54,484 nucleotides of DNA from Candidatus Poribacteria bacterium (GTDB taxonomy: Bacteria; Poribacteria; WGA-4E; WGA-3G). The position numbers were made by a program, and so were the translations under genes. Each line of letters starts with the position of its first letter. The first letter of the stretch is position 1. Positions 1 through 8,752 of the stretch are shown in pieces. The notes below the pieces were generated by a model, which saw nothing but the letters and a program-made list of their open reading frames with translations, made no database searches and was not told where the DNA came from. The stretch lies in assembly GCA_022819945.1 (NCBI GenBank), contig JAJEGI010000153.1, forward strand, positions 1-54,484, in the 5' to 3' direction.

Positions 1-84
1 TGGAAACAGCATATGTACCGGTCCCGTCACCAAACCGACAACAAATACAATAGCGCAAAGAAGTATAAACCCGCGAGTCCACAT
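1..84 (-). CDS. N-terminus of a membrane protein (partial)
   Basis: An ATG at position 84 on the minus strand opens a frame of 28 codons that runs off the window edge with no stop. It reads MWTRGFILLCAIVFVVGLVT and continues with GPVHMLFP. A basic start followed by about 16 hydrophobic residues is typical of a first transmembrane helix or uncleaved signal anchor. It begins 6 bases after the stop of the NuoE-NuoF fusion gene on the same strand, so the two are probably co-transcribed and this could be a membrane partner of that flavoprotein. No clear Shine-Dalgarno sequence is visible, and the family cannot be named from 28 residues. Confidence 0.45.
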   Translation of the reverse strand, partial: MWTRGFILLCAIVFVVGLVTGPVHMLFP

Positions 85-90
85 GCTTTT

Positions 91-1722
91 TTAAAAGTAG
101 CGCATCAGACTGTCTGTAATATTTGGTGCAGCGGTACCGAGTCCGCAAGCACTTGTTGCTCTCATGACGGCTCCAATCTCCGAGATGAGTGCTTCCGAAT
201 TCGGGGCCAACGGCGCGGACAAAAGTTCTGTCAGTCGCTGTGTCCCGATACGACAGGGAAAACATTTTCCGCAAGATTCCTCAGCAAAAAATTCCATGGC
301 ATTGCGGGCAACATCGAGCATATCTCGCGTGTCGTCGAAAACCATGATGCCTGCGGCACCCAGCATTGCACCCACCTTTTGGAAACTCGGTTCATCAATA
401 GTAATATCTAAGTCATCTCCAGCGATAAACCCACCAGATAACCCTGCCGTCGTAATTGCTTGAATCTCGCGTCCTTCTGGCGCGCCACCTGCCCATTCGT
501 AGAGAAGCGTCTTCAATGGCAGTCCGAACGGCACCTCGTAATTCCCCGGTCGCTGGATGTCGCCGGAGAGGCTAATAATCTTTGTGCCTGCTAAGTTTGC
601 GTCATAACTGAGGTTTTTATACCATTCCGCACCGTGTCGTAAGATTTGAACAGCAGCAGCGAGTGTCTCCACATTGTTTACAGCGGTGGGCAAGCTCTCA
701 AACCCGTGTGTTACTGGATAAGGCGGACGATTCCTCGGAAACGGATGCTTCCCTTCAAGGCTGTTCAATAGCGATCCTTCCTCACCGCAGACGTAAGCAC
801 CCGCACCGCGTCGGATATAGATGTGAAAATTAAAGTCTCCACCCAGAATGCCATCGCCAAGCAATCCCGCTGCTTCTGACTCCGCAAGTGCCTGATCGAG
901 TATTTTTAAGGTCTCTGGGTATTCATATCGGAGATAGATAAAGCCGCGTGTTGCCCCCGTCGCGTAGGCGGCGAGTGTCATCCCTTCAATCGCAGCGTGT
1001 GGCGCGTAATCGAGAATAACCCGATCTTTGAAACACCCGGGTTCACCTTCATCTGCGTTGCAGACGATTGTTTTCGGTTCACCCGGGGCATTCAAAACCG
1101 ATTCCCATTTCATGCCTGTTGGAAATCCGGCACCACCTCTGCCCGCGAGTTGGCTCTCCTTGAGTGTTTCAATTATATCTGTCGGTGTGAGCGTTGTTAC
1201 TGCACGCCTTAACGCTTCATAGCCGCCGGTGCGCTCATAACCTGTTAGCGTTCTGCGTTCCGGTTCGCGAATCTCGGCGAAGATACATTCTTCACCATGA
1301 CCCGGATATGGTGGTGGTAAAGGAGAGGATTGGACAGAGAGGTCATCAACTTGTTTCCCGACGAATACCTGATGCCCTCTTAGCACCGGCACACAATCAT
1401 CACATCTTCCAGCACAAGGCATCGGGGTCGCGCCTTCATCGCTGAGTGCCTCAAGGATTTCCAAACCACCTTGTAACCGGCAGACGGGTCCCGTGCAGAC
1501 GCGCGGTGCGCTCTGTCCTGGTGCTTCACGCGCAAAATGGTGATAAAATGTTACGGTGCCAAAGAGTTCGGCAAGTGGGATCCGAAGTCCGACTGCGATG
1601 TCGCGAAGGACTGCCTCTGAAATAAACCCATCTCGGTCGTGGAAGACATGTAGCAATGACAGCAATGGAGCGGGTTCATCGCGCCACTGGGCAATCACTT
1701 CTCGGTTTGTCGGGCCTGCCAT
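91..1722 (-). CDS. NuoE-NuoF fusion NADH dehydrogenase flavoprotein
   Basis: This 543-residue protein joins a NuoE-type thioredoxin-like [2Fe-2S] domain to a NuoF-type NADH/FMN flavoprotein. In the first 130 residues the cluster ligands are visible as C76-x4-C81 and C103-x3-C107. The NuoF part has the glycine-rich FMN/NADH segments GRGGAGFPTGMKW (about 193-205) and NADEGEPGCFKDR (221-233), then RRGAGAYVCGEEGSLLNSLEG (303-323), and ends with the [4Fe-4S] site SCGKCFPC (482-489) plus a late Cys near 525. The family oxidises NADH and passes electrons through FMN and FeS clusters to complex I, a hydrogenase or a formate dehydrogenase. Free-standing complex I usually has E and F as separate genes; the fusion resembles HoxF- or FdsB-type diaphorase subunits. 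No other complex I gene is in view. The ATG at 1722 has GGAGAG a few bases upstream. Function in electron transfer is secure; the complex it serves is not. Confidence 0.85.
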   Translation of the reverse strand: MAGPTNREVIAQWRDEPAPLLSLLHVFHDRDGFISEAVLRDIAVGLRIPLAELFGTVTFYHHFAREAPGQSAPRVCTGPVCRLQGGLEILEALSDEGATPMPCAGRCDDCVPVLRGHQVFVGKQVDDLSVQSSPLPPPYPGHGEECIFAEIREPERRTLTGYERTGGYEALRRAVTTLTPTDIIETLKESQLAGRGGAGFPTGMKWESVLNAPGEPKTIVCNADEGEPGCFKDRVILDYAPHAAIEGMTLAAYATGATRGFIYLRYEYPETLKILDQALAESEAAGLLGDGILGGDFNFHIYIRRGAGAYVCGEEGSLLNSLEGKHPFPRNRPPYPVTHGFESLPTAVNNVETLAAAVQILRHGAEWYKNLSYDANLAGTKIISLSGDIQRPGNYEVPFGLPLKTLLYEWAGGAPEGREIQAITTAGLSGGFIAGDDLDITIDEPSFQKVGAMLGAAGIMVFDDTRDMLDVARNAMEFFAEESCGKCFPCRIGTQRLTELLSAPLAPNSEALISEIGAVMRATSACGLGTAAPNITDSLMRYF

Positions 1723-1826
1723 CTATCTCTCCAATACAGTAAAACGAAGAATAATTTCTTTGTGCATCTTACCAATTCTCCGACTTCGCGTCAACGCTTT
1801 TTTCAAATGCTGTTCGGTGGAGTTCC

Positions 1827-2645
1827 CTATTCAGGGGCATCCACTTTAAACCGGCCTATAAGTTCATTCAACGCTTTCCGCTGTCCGTGGTCACGGCTCT
1901 CAAGTTCATGAAGTGCCTCTGGAATTTCGCATTTATGCGCGTCAAACGGAAACCATCGAGACGAATCGACGTGGTGAAACTGTTTCGCGTAGACCCAACG
2001 CAAGAACACCGTCATTCGTGGATAATCTTCATGATTCCACCGTCGTCCGGCGTGCCGCGTGTTTGGCAGAAACACGATGAAGTCGCCAGCGTTCACCGGA
2101 ACATTGTGGACCATCGGCGGCGGGTCGTCCATGGTAATGCGTTCTGGATACTGGAAGTTAGACTTATGGCTTCCGGGAATACAGGCAAATCCGTTGCCGG
2201 GCGGCACATCTACTAATGAAACGGAGAGATTAAAGAAACTTGCGAAGATTTCGTCGTTAGCAACTTGGTATTGGTGATGCGGACTTCTAAACCAGCCTTT
2301 ATGCCCGCCGTGCAGTTCCAAACCATCTGCAGCGGGATAACAGATATTCGCTACGACATCAAAAACTCGCGGATAGTTCCACGTCAACGCAGTCGCTACA
2401 CGCAGGATTTCTGGGTTCAAGATGAGCCGTTGGAACGCTTCATGCCCATAATGCATGTTGTAGACCCACCACGGTTTTCCTTCTGGCGCATTGATCCGCA
2501 TAGGCGGCTTGAAATCGTCCGCGTCCCATTCGTACCACTCGAACATCTGCGTTTTCATCAGTTCGACATCCGCTTTCGGTACGGCGTTACGCACCACAAA
2601 ATAGCCGAGTAGATCAAGGTGCCACTTCTCTTCCTGCGTCAGCAT
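1827..2645 (-). CDS. PhyH-family protein with HGG in place of HxD
   Basis: This 272-residue protein belongs to the phytanoyl-CoA dioxygenase (PhyH) superfamily of Fe(II)/2-oxoglutarate enzymes. The C-terminal half carries the family landmarks LVDVPPGNGFACIPGSHKS (144-162), a distal His (H198 in NTRHAGRRW) and the likely 2-oxoglutarate-binding Arg (R210 in YPRMTVFLRW). The proximal metal motif is H112-G113-G114, whereas the next-door paralogue has H-R-D at the aligned place. Loss of the carboxylate is the hallmark of the related non-haem iron halogenases, but it also occurs in PhyH-like proteins of unknown activity. Its start overlaps the end of the upstream PhyH gene by 7 bases, so the pair is translationally coupled and may act on related substrates. 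Substrate unknown. Confidence 0.8.
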   Translation of the reverse strand: MLTQEEKWHLDLLGYFVVRNAVPKADVELMKTQMFEWYEWDADDFKPPMRINAPEGKPWWVYNMHYGHEAFQRLILNPEILRVATALTWNYPRVFDVVANICYPAADGLELHGGHKGWFRSPHHQYQVANDEIFASFFNLSVSLVDVPPGNGFACIPGSHKSNFQYPERITMDDPPPMVHNVPVNAGDFIVFLPNTRHAGRRWNHEDYPRMTVFLRWVYAKQFHHVDSSRWFPFDAHKCEIPEALHELESRDHGQRKALNELIGRFKVDAPE

Positions 2646-3511
2646 AGTTCTTCTCCTCTTTCCATCTTTTCGAGGATCCGTTTAGCGAATCCCTTTTCGC
2701 TGCGTTGGATTGATTCCAATTCGTATTGATCGTCAGAAATGCAGTGGCGGTGTGCTTCTATGGGTAGGTTATAGTTCTCATTGAAATAGAAACTGAATTG
2801 ATACCGATTGAAAACGACGCGACGCGGATAATCTTCTTTCCAAAACTTTGCACCGTGCATCAATCGCGATGAAAAAATGAGGCAATCCCCTGCCTTTAAC
2901 TTAAAAGTGATTGCAGGTGCCCACTCGTTGTCAATATCAATCGTTGTAGGTAGTTTGATCTGCGATTTATGTGTGCCGGGGATACACATGAAACCGTTAT
3001 CCTGTGGCACATCAACGAGCGTTATAGCGGTGTTGACATAATTGCTATAGATCTGTCCGTTTCCTGCCTGGTAGTCATTGTGTGGGTTATGGAATCCATC
3101 AGGAAAGTCAAAACCGCTGGTATCCCGATGAAGCCTCTCCTTTTCGCCTTCAGGGGTAGGACGCTGCTTCTGCAAGACGAGGGCACAATTGAAGAGCCTT
3201 GGGCGGTTCCACATCAGACCCATTACAATCCGCATCACTTTTTCATTGAGCGATAACCGCTCGAAAATCCGATCACCGTACTGAACATTATTCAGCACGC
3301 CACTATATTCATCTTGGGTGACATTCACCGGTTCAGGCACGACTTCAGGCTGCGCAAACCATCTATTTGCAATCTCAAGCATCTGTTCAACTTCTACTGG
3401 CGACACCACCTGCCGAAGCACTAAATAGCCAAACAGATCGTAATGCCATTTCTCCTCCTCCGTTAGCGTAGAGGGGAGATCAATGGCACTATCTTCACCG
3501 CGAATTAGCAT
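2639..3511 (-). CDS. PhyH-family Fe(II)/2-oxoglutarate dioxygenase
   Basis: A 290-residue PhyH-family oxygenase with a complete facial triad: H128-R129-D130, distal H219, and R230 as the likely 2-oxoglutarate ligand. The stretch LVDVPQDNGFMCIPGTHKS (165-183) matches the same landmark in the following gene, and the two proteins are clear paralogues. Members hydroxylate a carbon next to an activated or polar group using O2 and 2-oxoglutarate; the substrate here cannot be inferred. The gene starts 8 bases after the stop of the lipoprotein gene and overlaps the next PhyH gene by 7 bases, so the three probably form one transcript. The canonical triad here next to the HGG variant downstream suggests the pair has diverged in chemistry. 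Confidence 0.85.
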   Translation of the reverse strand: MLIRGEDSAIDLPSTLTEEEKWHYDLFGYLVLRQVVSPVEVEQMLEIANRWFAQPEVVPEPVNVTQDEYSGVLNNVQYGDRIFERLSLNEKVMRIVMGLMWNRPRLFNCALVLQKQRPTPEGEKERLHRDTSGFDFPDGFHNPHNDYQAGNGQIYSNYVNTAITLVDVPQDNGFMCIPGTHKSQIKLPTTIDIDNEWAPAITFKLKAGDCLIFSSRLMHGAKFWKEDYPRRVVFNRYQFSFYFNENYNLPIEAHRHCISDDQYELESIQRSEKGFAKRILEKMERGEELC

Positions 3512-3519
3512 ACTGTCTC

Positions 3520-4050
3520 CTATTCCATATCAAATGAAGAGCCGCCGAACAGTTTCGATTTGCTGACAACTTTGTCTGTATCCGCATCAATCAATTCGCC
3601 TTCGTCCTTCAACAGATAAATGCCACCAGCCTTTACATCAGCAGAAAATCTTGACGTGGTTTGAACGGTACTCCGCGCGTCCCCATCAAAAGCGTTGTGT
3701 ATAGTCGACATTGACATATCATGCTTTCCTGGGGCAACCAAAACTTCGTTAATAGAACTTCCTTCGTGAAATCTAATTTTCTCCCGTAAGGCCACTTTAC
3801 CACCAATCCGAAGTACAATGAGATTATACCGTTGGAGCCATCCGCCTTCGGTATCAATTTTGATAGTGGCGAGTTCAGACTTTGGCAACTGCGGTGCTTC
3901 ATATTCACCCTCTGATACAAATATCCCGCAACCAACAAATGACAATGATACAAATGTGCCTACGAATAGGATAGTGACAACCAATTTGAGTTTCATCTGC
4001 TGTGTCACAGTGCTATTGACATAGGGATATATCCATTTAGTGCGTTCCAT
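3520..4050 (-). CDS. Putative lipoprotein of unknown function
   Basis: A 176-residue protein with no family I recognise. The N-terminus has an 18-residue polar lead, then basic MKLKL and a hydrophobic stretch ending in SFVGC, a plausible lipobox with C42 as the lipidated residue (Phe at -3 is not the commonest choice). The mature part is rich in beta-forming residues and polar turns and resembles small periplasmic beta-rich lipoproteins, but has no diagnostic motif. The ATG at 4050 has AGGAG 7 bases upstream and is preferred; the internal Met at 3996 would give a more conventional signal peptide but lacks a good ribosome site. It leads the PhyH pair by 8 bases. Confidence 0.65.
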   Translation of the reverse strand: MERTKWIYPYVNSTVTQQMKLKLVVTILFVGTFVSLSFVGCGIFVSEGEYEAPQLPKSELATIKIDTEGGWLQRYNLIVLRIGGKVALREKIRFHEGSSINEVLVAPGKHDMSMSTIHNAFDGDARSTVQTTSRFSADVKAGGIYLLKDEGELIDADTDKVVSKSKLFGGSSFDME

Positions 4051-4145
4051 TTTTTTCTCCTAAATCCTGCTTGTTTATACTGTCTCATTAATTGTAAAAT
4101 CTACTATGAATCTCCTAATTGATACCTTCACTTCATCAGATTTCT

Positions 4146-4376
4146 CTACCCAAGGATAGTGTCCTGATTCAGGAAATGTGGACACATTATAGGGACCCAC
4201 CGGTTGTGAACGCCCACTTCCACGTTGGTCATATCGGCAATAGGAGCAAGATAATCATAGCCACCGGGACCGCCGTGGCAAAGCACCATCGGTATGCCTT
4301 TGCCTTGAACGGCTGTCCAAAGCCGAACCCCGTTAATCTGAAGTACTCGCTCTTCGGACACTTTCATCCCCTGCAT
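4146..4376 (-). pseudogene. Truncated alpha/beta hydrolase (proline iminopeptidase-like) remnant
   Basis: A 76-codon frame begins like an alpha/beta hydrolase of the proline iminopeptidase group: a short strand pair (VLQINGVRLWTAVQGKG) followed by PMVLCHGGPGGYDYLAPIADM, where HGGPGG is the oxyanion-hole signature of that group. After about residue 50 the similarity stops and the frame ends at residue 76. The nucleophile-elbow Ser, the Asp and the His that complete such an enzyme (usually about 290 residues) are absent here and not visible in other frames downstream. The sequence after the breakpoint contains a small palindrome-like stretch (CCTGATTCAGG) near 4160. I read it as a decayed, truncated gene rather than a working small protein. 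Confidence 0.6.
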
Positions 4377-4455
4377 TTAATGATATTAATGAGTTGTTAT
4401 GAGGATACAAGTTTTAGACACACAAGTCAACAAAAAAATCAGTTTCATTTTTTTA

Positions 4456-4484
4456 TTGACAATCTTCGTTAAATTTGCCATTAT
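4456..4484 (+). promoter_or_regulatory. Sigma-70-type promoter for the first LamG gene
   Basis: TTGACA at 4456-4461 and CATTAT at 4479-4484 are separated by 17 bases, in an AT-rich gap about 90 bases upstream of the LamG start at 4574. The -35 box is consensus; the -10 box differs at its first base. Confidence 0.55.
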
Positions 4485-4573
4485 GGCGGCAATTGAAGTA
4501 TGATAAAGGCGATTCAGAGGGTATCTGTTAATTTTTTACATCGTATCGCTGAACTGGAAAAATGGAGGCGATC

Positions 4574-5377
4574 ATGAAACCGAAACGTTTAAATTGGCGC
4601 GTTATTCAAACCGGCTTTATCCTTCTCTGTAGTTTCACCTTAATTATTCGGGTGGAGGCTCAAGTCGTCACAGACGGCTTAGTGAGTTATTACACGCTTG
4701 ATAAAAACAACATTGCCGGTGACACGGTCAAAGATATCGTTGGCGGCAAGGACGGAACAATCGTCGGTCAACCGAAATCCATCGAAGGCCATCTCGGGGA
4801 CGCACTCGATTTTGGGGGACAACCGGATTGTGTGGAGCTGCCAAGCATTTTCAAAATCGGGGAGAATCCAGCATCGTATGAAGCCTGGTTTTTGAAAACG
4901 CCTGACAGTCGCGTCGGTTGGCAATACATCTTGACAAATAAAACGAATTTCTTTGATCATTTCTTTCGACTCGGCTTTAATCAGAACACCGGGCAACTTC
5001 GATACTATACCGAACAAGCCGACAACGTCAGAAAAGCATGGATAACCGATGAAGATTACGCCGATGGCAAATGGCACCATGTGGTGGCAACACGCGAAGA
5101 CGATAAGGCAAAGATGTATGTCGATGGTGTCCTCGTCAAAGCGGATGAGGCAATGATCGGCGATATAGGCGGCGGTGAGACGAACTGGTACATCGCCCAA
5201 GATGGTAATACCGATGGGTACTTGATAGGTGCAGTAGACGAAGTGCGTATCTATAAGAAAGTGCTGACGCTTGAAGAAATCAAGCAGAACTTTGCGTCAC
5301 AGGGCTTATCAGTCGAACCCACTGGAAAGTTAAGTCTCACCTGGGGGCGGATTAAAGCCGCGCAATCTCATCGTTAA
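4574..5377 (+). CDS. Secreted LamG (concanavalin-fold) protein with conserved C-terminal tail
   Basis: A 267-residue exported protein. A signal peptide (basic MKPKR, hydrophobic core, cleavage probably after VEA) is followed by one LamG/concanavalin-A-like domain from about residue 35 to 230, with the usual landmarks DGLVSYYTLD, LDFGGQPDCVELP, GKWHHVVATRED, MYVDGVLV and IGAVDEVRIYKKVLTLEEI. Such domains bind glycans or proteins outside the cell; no catalytic residues are evident. The last residues contain VEPTGKLSLTWGRIK, a tail shared with five other secreted proteins in this window. An ATG at 4562 is in frame, but GGAGG lies just after it (4564-4568) and sits 5 bases before the ATG at 4574, which fixes the start there. 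A PhyH gene follows after 11 bases. Confidence 0.8.
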   Translation: MKPKRLNWRVIQTGFILLCSFTLIIRVEAQVVTDGLVSYYTLDKNNIAGDTVKDIVGGKDGTIVGQPKSIEGHLGDALDFGGQPDCVELPSIFKIGENPASYEAWFLKTPDSRVGWQYILTNKTNFFDHFFRLGFNQNTGQLRYYTEQADNVRKAWITDEDYADGKWHHVVATREDDKAKMYVDGVLVKADEAMIGDIGGGETNWYIAQDGNTDGYLIGAVDEVRIYKKVLTLEEIKQNFASQGLSVEPTGKLSLTWGRIKAAQSHR

Positions 5378-5388
5378 GGAAACAGACC

Positions 5389-6609
5389 ATGAAAGTAGAT
5401 CCACAACAACTCATTGACGATGGCTATATCGTGCTGCGACAGGTTGTTCCACCTGATCAGTTGGAAGCGTTGAGAACGAGCTTTGAGACTCTTGTTGAGA
5501 AACAAAAAATAGTCTGGGAAAAAGAACGAAAACCAGACGAAAAACCGGGAGGCGTTTGGACAACGAGTGCACAACCGAGGGTGTTTTTTGATGAGGTTGT
5601 TGACGCTGCGACGGCTAACACCATTGAATTTTGTCTGCACGAAAACACATTTGGCGTGAGTCAGCAACTCATGAGAGCACCTGACGCGGCGATAACGCTG
5701 ATGGCACTGATGTGTAATCCGGTGCAAGACCACGGTCCCGCGAGTTGGCATCGCGATATTGATCCAACAGTACAGGCACCGCTCAAGGGGATGCAGATGG
5801 ATTATGTTAAAAACGGACCAGGCTATGTCCAATGGAATATCCCGCTTTACGATGATAGCGTGTTCTGGCTCGTGCCGAGAAGTTATTGTCGCCCAAACAC
5901 GCCAGAGGAACACCAACACCTATTGGCCCGTGCACAGGAACCGATGCCAGGTGGGATTCCGATTGAACTTTCAGCAGGCGATGGCGTTGTCTATAGCCAC
6001 ATGGGTTTGCATTGGGGCAGCAACTACAGCACAAAATTGAGACGGACTGTTCATCTCGGCTATCGCGCCTTCGGTGGGGATTCGTATCCAATCGTTGATC
6101 ATTTTTATTGGAGTTTGGAGTTCACCCAACATCTTTCCGCTGAGGCTCGCGCCCAATTTGAATATTTCTCTCGACTCCATCAACAACAGAGCGATATAAT
6201 CGAGGCAACCTTCCACGCCATCCGTAACAAGGATGCTGAGGGTTTTCGAGATGGATTGGTGAAGCTGCACCCCGGCGAAGAAGAGCGTATGGTCGCAGTC
6301 GTATTCCTCTCAAAACTTGCAGACAAGGTCCGCACACTCAAAGACCCTGAAGTCAGCAAACTTTCGATTGAAGAACGTATCGGTGCAATCTCTGCTCACC
6401 GACTCAACTTTCATCTTTATGAGGATTTCGCAAATCGTTTTTCCTCCGAGGATGCCGAAAGTATCTGGCAACGGTTTTCGACGCTATATGAAAAAATTGA
6501 GGCAGAGATCGCCCAATCTGTCCCCGATAGAACATCTCGCGTGATGCGCTATCAACTGACCGATATGCCAGCAAATTTTGAGGTAGAGGACTTCATTCAG
6601 AGCTGGTAG
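5389..6609 (+). CDS. PhyH-family Fe(II)/2-oxoglutarate dioxygenase (long form)
   Basis: A 406-residue PhyH-family protein, about 100 residues longer than the other family members here. The iron triad is H121-R122-D123 (in SWHRDIDP) with distal H208 (GLHWGSNY), and R218 or R219 is the likely 2-oxoglutarate ligand. The extra length is a helical C-terminal extension after residue 240, rich in charged residues, with no motif I recognise. It lies 11 bases after the LamG gene and probably shares its transcript; a secreted glycan-binding protein with an intracellular oxygenase gives no direct clue to the substrate. Family assignment is firm, reaction unknown. Confidence 0.85.
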   Translation: MKVDPQQLIDDGYIVLRQVVPPDQLEALRTSFETLVEKQKIVWEKERKPDEKPGGVWTTSAQPRVFFDEVVDAATANTIEFCLHENTFGVSQQLMRAPDAAITLMALMCNPVQDHGPASWHRDIDPTVQAPLKGMQMDYVKNGPGYVQWNIPLYDDSVFWLVPRSYCRPNTPEEHQHLLARAQEPMPGGIPIELSAGDGVVYSHMGLHWGSNYSTKLRRTVHLGYRAFGGDSYPIVDHFYWSLEFTQHLSAEARAQFEYFSRLHQQQSDIIEATFHAIRNKDAEGFRDGLVKLHPGEEERMVAVVFLSKLADKVRTLKDPEVSKLSIEERIGAISAHRLNFHLYEDFANRFSSEDAESIWQRFSTLYEKIEAEIAQSVPDRTSRVMRYQLTDMPANFEVEDFIQSW

Positions 6610-6727
6610 AAATGTAAAATAACTTTCAAACGACTTGCGTCAATCAAATGTGTCCGTCGTGCAAGAGATGTGCGACTTGCGCTCAAAGATTGAACAATTT
6701 CACCGTGAAGTGAATAGGAGTTAACCA

Positions 6728-7873
6728 TTGGCACAAAATCGAAGTGTAATCATCAAAATTGAGGCGGGTTCAGTCAAGCGGCACAATGACCTCGTCCGCT
6801 TGCCTTTCAAGCCGAAACGTTATTTTCCCGATTGGCAAGAAGGGATTTCAGGGCTTGCGATGTCCATAGCTGATGCAGACGGTCGTGTCTCCGACGAGGA
6901 TGTCCCATGTCAATTCGAGCCAACGCTACGTGAACTGGCATGGCAGACAGGCGAACTGCCGGTGCGGACATCGGTACATTACGCGATCCGACAGACCACT
7001 GAGCCACCACCCAAAACCCGTTATCAAATCGAACAGAAACCCGCGCATCTGCTTATTTCTGCCGATGACGCGTTATTCGCACGATACAACTTTCTCGGTG
7101 TCTGGAAGCCTTACTTTTGGCCCATCAACGGGAATCACGGGACTGTGGTTCGCGGGGCTGGCGGCGAGGACCATCCGCACCACACAGGGCTTTACCTCGC
7201 CTATGGAGGGCACGGTGAAGGTGGGTCTGCGAACATCTGGTCTGATTGGGATGAACCGCCTTATGGTCCCTGCGGGAAGATGTTGCACCAACGCTTTGTC
7301 CGCATCACTGAAGGGAACATCTACGCTGAATTTGTCGAAGACCTGATCCATGTCAAGGGAGATGGTGAAGTGATCATGACGGAAACGCGGACTGCCCGGG
7401 TATGGTATGCGGACGATACGCGGCGGTTTCTGGAAATTACGCACGAAACAACACCGCCGCTGGACATCGGTGATCGGCAATTCCTCTTTGTGGCGCGTTT
7501 GAATCCGTCAATGGGTATCCCGGAGCAAGGGCACGTTGAGAATTCTGAAGGACAGATTGGTAGAACAGCGGTGCATCATCAACGCGCACGGTGGTGCGAT
7601 TTAGGCGGCACAGTGGGAGATGGAATGTCCGGTATCGCACTGTTTGATCACCCAGAAAACGCTGAACACCCGGGTTTTTTCGGGGAAATCGCTGTACAGG
7701 AACAGATGAGCATCCTCCACCATCCGCCTGACGAACTCGAAGATGACCGTTTCCGTCTGCGATTCGGAGTCTATGTCCACGAAGGTATTACACCGGCGGC
7801 AGATGTCGAAGGGCATTATCAGTGCTACATAAATCCGGTACAAACGGAAGTCTTGAGGGACTCAGAGTTTTAG
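6728..7873 (+). CDS. PmoA-like (DUF6807) family protein
   Basis: A 381-residue protein resembling the DUF6807 or 'PmoA-like' family, which is common in Planctomycetes and related bacteria near sugar oxidoreductases. Its most diagnostic stretch is DHPHHTGLYLAYGGHG (about 146-161), preceded by KPYFWPINGNHGTVVRG. The name PmoA is historical; there are no transmembrane helices and it is not a methane monooxygenase subunit. The biochemical role of the family is not established, though the conserved His cluster suggests metal or sugar binding. The start is TTG: AGGAG at 6716-6720 is 7 bases upstream of TTG 6728 and no ATG fits. It follows a PhyH gene by 118 bases and converges on another. Confidence 0.75.
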   Translation: MAQNRSVIIKIEAGSVKRHNDLVRLPFKPKRYFPDWQEGISGLAMSIADADGRVSDEDVPCQFEPTLRELAWQTGELPVRTSVHYAIRQTTEPPPKTRYQIEQKPAHLLISADDALFARYNFLGVWKPYFWPINGNHGTVVRGAGGEDHPHHTGLYLAYGGHGEGGSANIWSDWDEPPYGPCGKMLHQRFVRITEGNIYAEFVEDLIHVKGDGEVIMTETRTARVWYADDTRRFLEITHETTPPLDIGDRQFLFVARLNPSMGIPEQGHVENSEGQIGRTAVHHQRARWCDLGGTVGDGMSGIALFDHPENAEHPGFFGEIAVQEQMSILHHPPDELEDDRFRLRFGVYVHEGITPAADVEGHYQCYINPVQTEVLRDSEF

Positions 7874-7910
7874 GCGATAACAGCCTCAAACCGCGTAAAC
7901 CGTCGCCAAT

Positions 7911-8729
7911 TCACTCCGGTCGCTTGCGGTGCTTGACATCCAGTTCGCGAAGAAGTGCCAAAGTGTCCTCAAACGGCAGTTCACCCGTTGCAGCCGTCCG
8001 TTCAAGGTAGTCGCGCGTCTTGTTGTTGAGTACACCATAAAAAGCGCGCACCTCTGGATCGGGATGATCTCGCCAAAGTTCAACAGGTATGATCGAATCC
8101 TCGCTCAAATACCGACGGTTCGGATGCCCGTAATAGACTTGCACTGTCTTGCGTTCTGCGTGAGTGGGACGGGTCGTAGCGGTATGTAAAACCCCGATGT
8201 TGAACAGTATGGCTGTCCCAGCGGGACCGTACAAATCGACAATTCCGCCACGCGCCAACTGCGCGTCTGTTTCGAGAATCTCAGCTTCCACCGATTCCGG
8301 TGATAGAGAGAAACAGTGCGTCGTTTCATCAACATCCGTCAGATACAGCATCAACTGCATGAACCCGATGCGCAACGGATGTTCAAGCCAGTGCCTCGGG
8401 CCATCTCGATGCCAGCCGCGATGCAGTTCACCATCGTACGGTGCCATGTGTCGGATACAGATTTCTGAAAAGCAAAGGGCATTGCCCATCAGTGTGTGTA
8501 GGCAATCCATGACAATCGGATGCCGAATCACATTGTCGAATTCAGGTGAAGTCAGAAGTGCATCACAATTCAGGGTCTGGTAATGTCCAATACGATACCA
8601 ATGATTTTCAACTTCAGTGTGGTCCCGGTCAAAGACATGAACAAAATGCGCAACCTCGGTATCGCTCAGAATCTTACCGAGTGAAACATAGCCATTTTCT
8701 TTAAAAAAAGCATAATCTGCTGGCTTCAT
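7911..8729 (-). CDS. PhyH-family Fe(II)/2-oxoglutarate dioxygenase
   Basis: A 272-residue PhyH-family oxygenase with an intact iron triad: H107-R108-D109 (GWHRDGPRHW), H182 (GVLHTATTRP) and R193 as the likely 2-oxoglutarate ligand. The frame is open further upstream to 8828, but that extension would translate an intergenic palindrome, whereas the ATG at 8729 has GAGG 8 bases before it and gives the normal N-terminus (ADYAFFKENGYVSLGKILSD). It sits just downstream of a Gfo/Idh/MocA oxidoreductase gene on the same strand, a pairing that suggests stepwise oxidation of a sugar-like compound; that link is an inference. It converges on the PmoA-like gene with 37 bases between the stops. Confidence 0.85.
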   Translation of the reverse strand: MKPADYAFFKENGYVSLGKILSDTEVAHFVHVFDRDHTEVENHWYRIGHYQTLNCDALLTSPEFDNVIRHPIVMDCLHTLMGNALCFSEICIRHMAPYDGELHRGWHRDGPRHWLEHPLRIGFMQLMLYLTDVDETTHCFSLSPESVEAEILETDAQLARGGIVDLYGPAGTAILFNIGVLHTATTRPTHAERKTVQVYYGHPNRRYLSEDSIIPVELWRDHPDPEVRAFYGVLNNKTRDYLERTAATGELPFEDTLALLRELDVKHRKRPE

Positions 8730-8752
8730 GTAATTTTCCTCACCTCGATTCT

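Noticed and set aside
13..463. Plus-strand frames of 99-132 codons at the window start
   Set aside because: They lie opposite the clear NuoF coding sequence, have no family features and no ribosome sites.
6728..7873. PmoA-like protein as a methane monooxygenase subunit
   Set aside because: There are no membrane helices and no pmoB or pmoC gene; the family name is historical and the DUF6807 pattern explains it.
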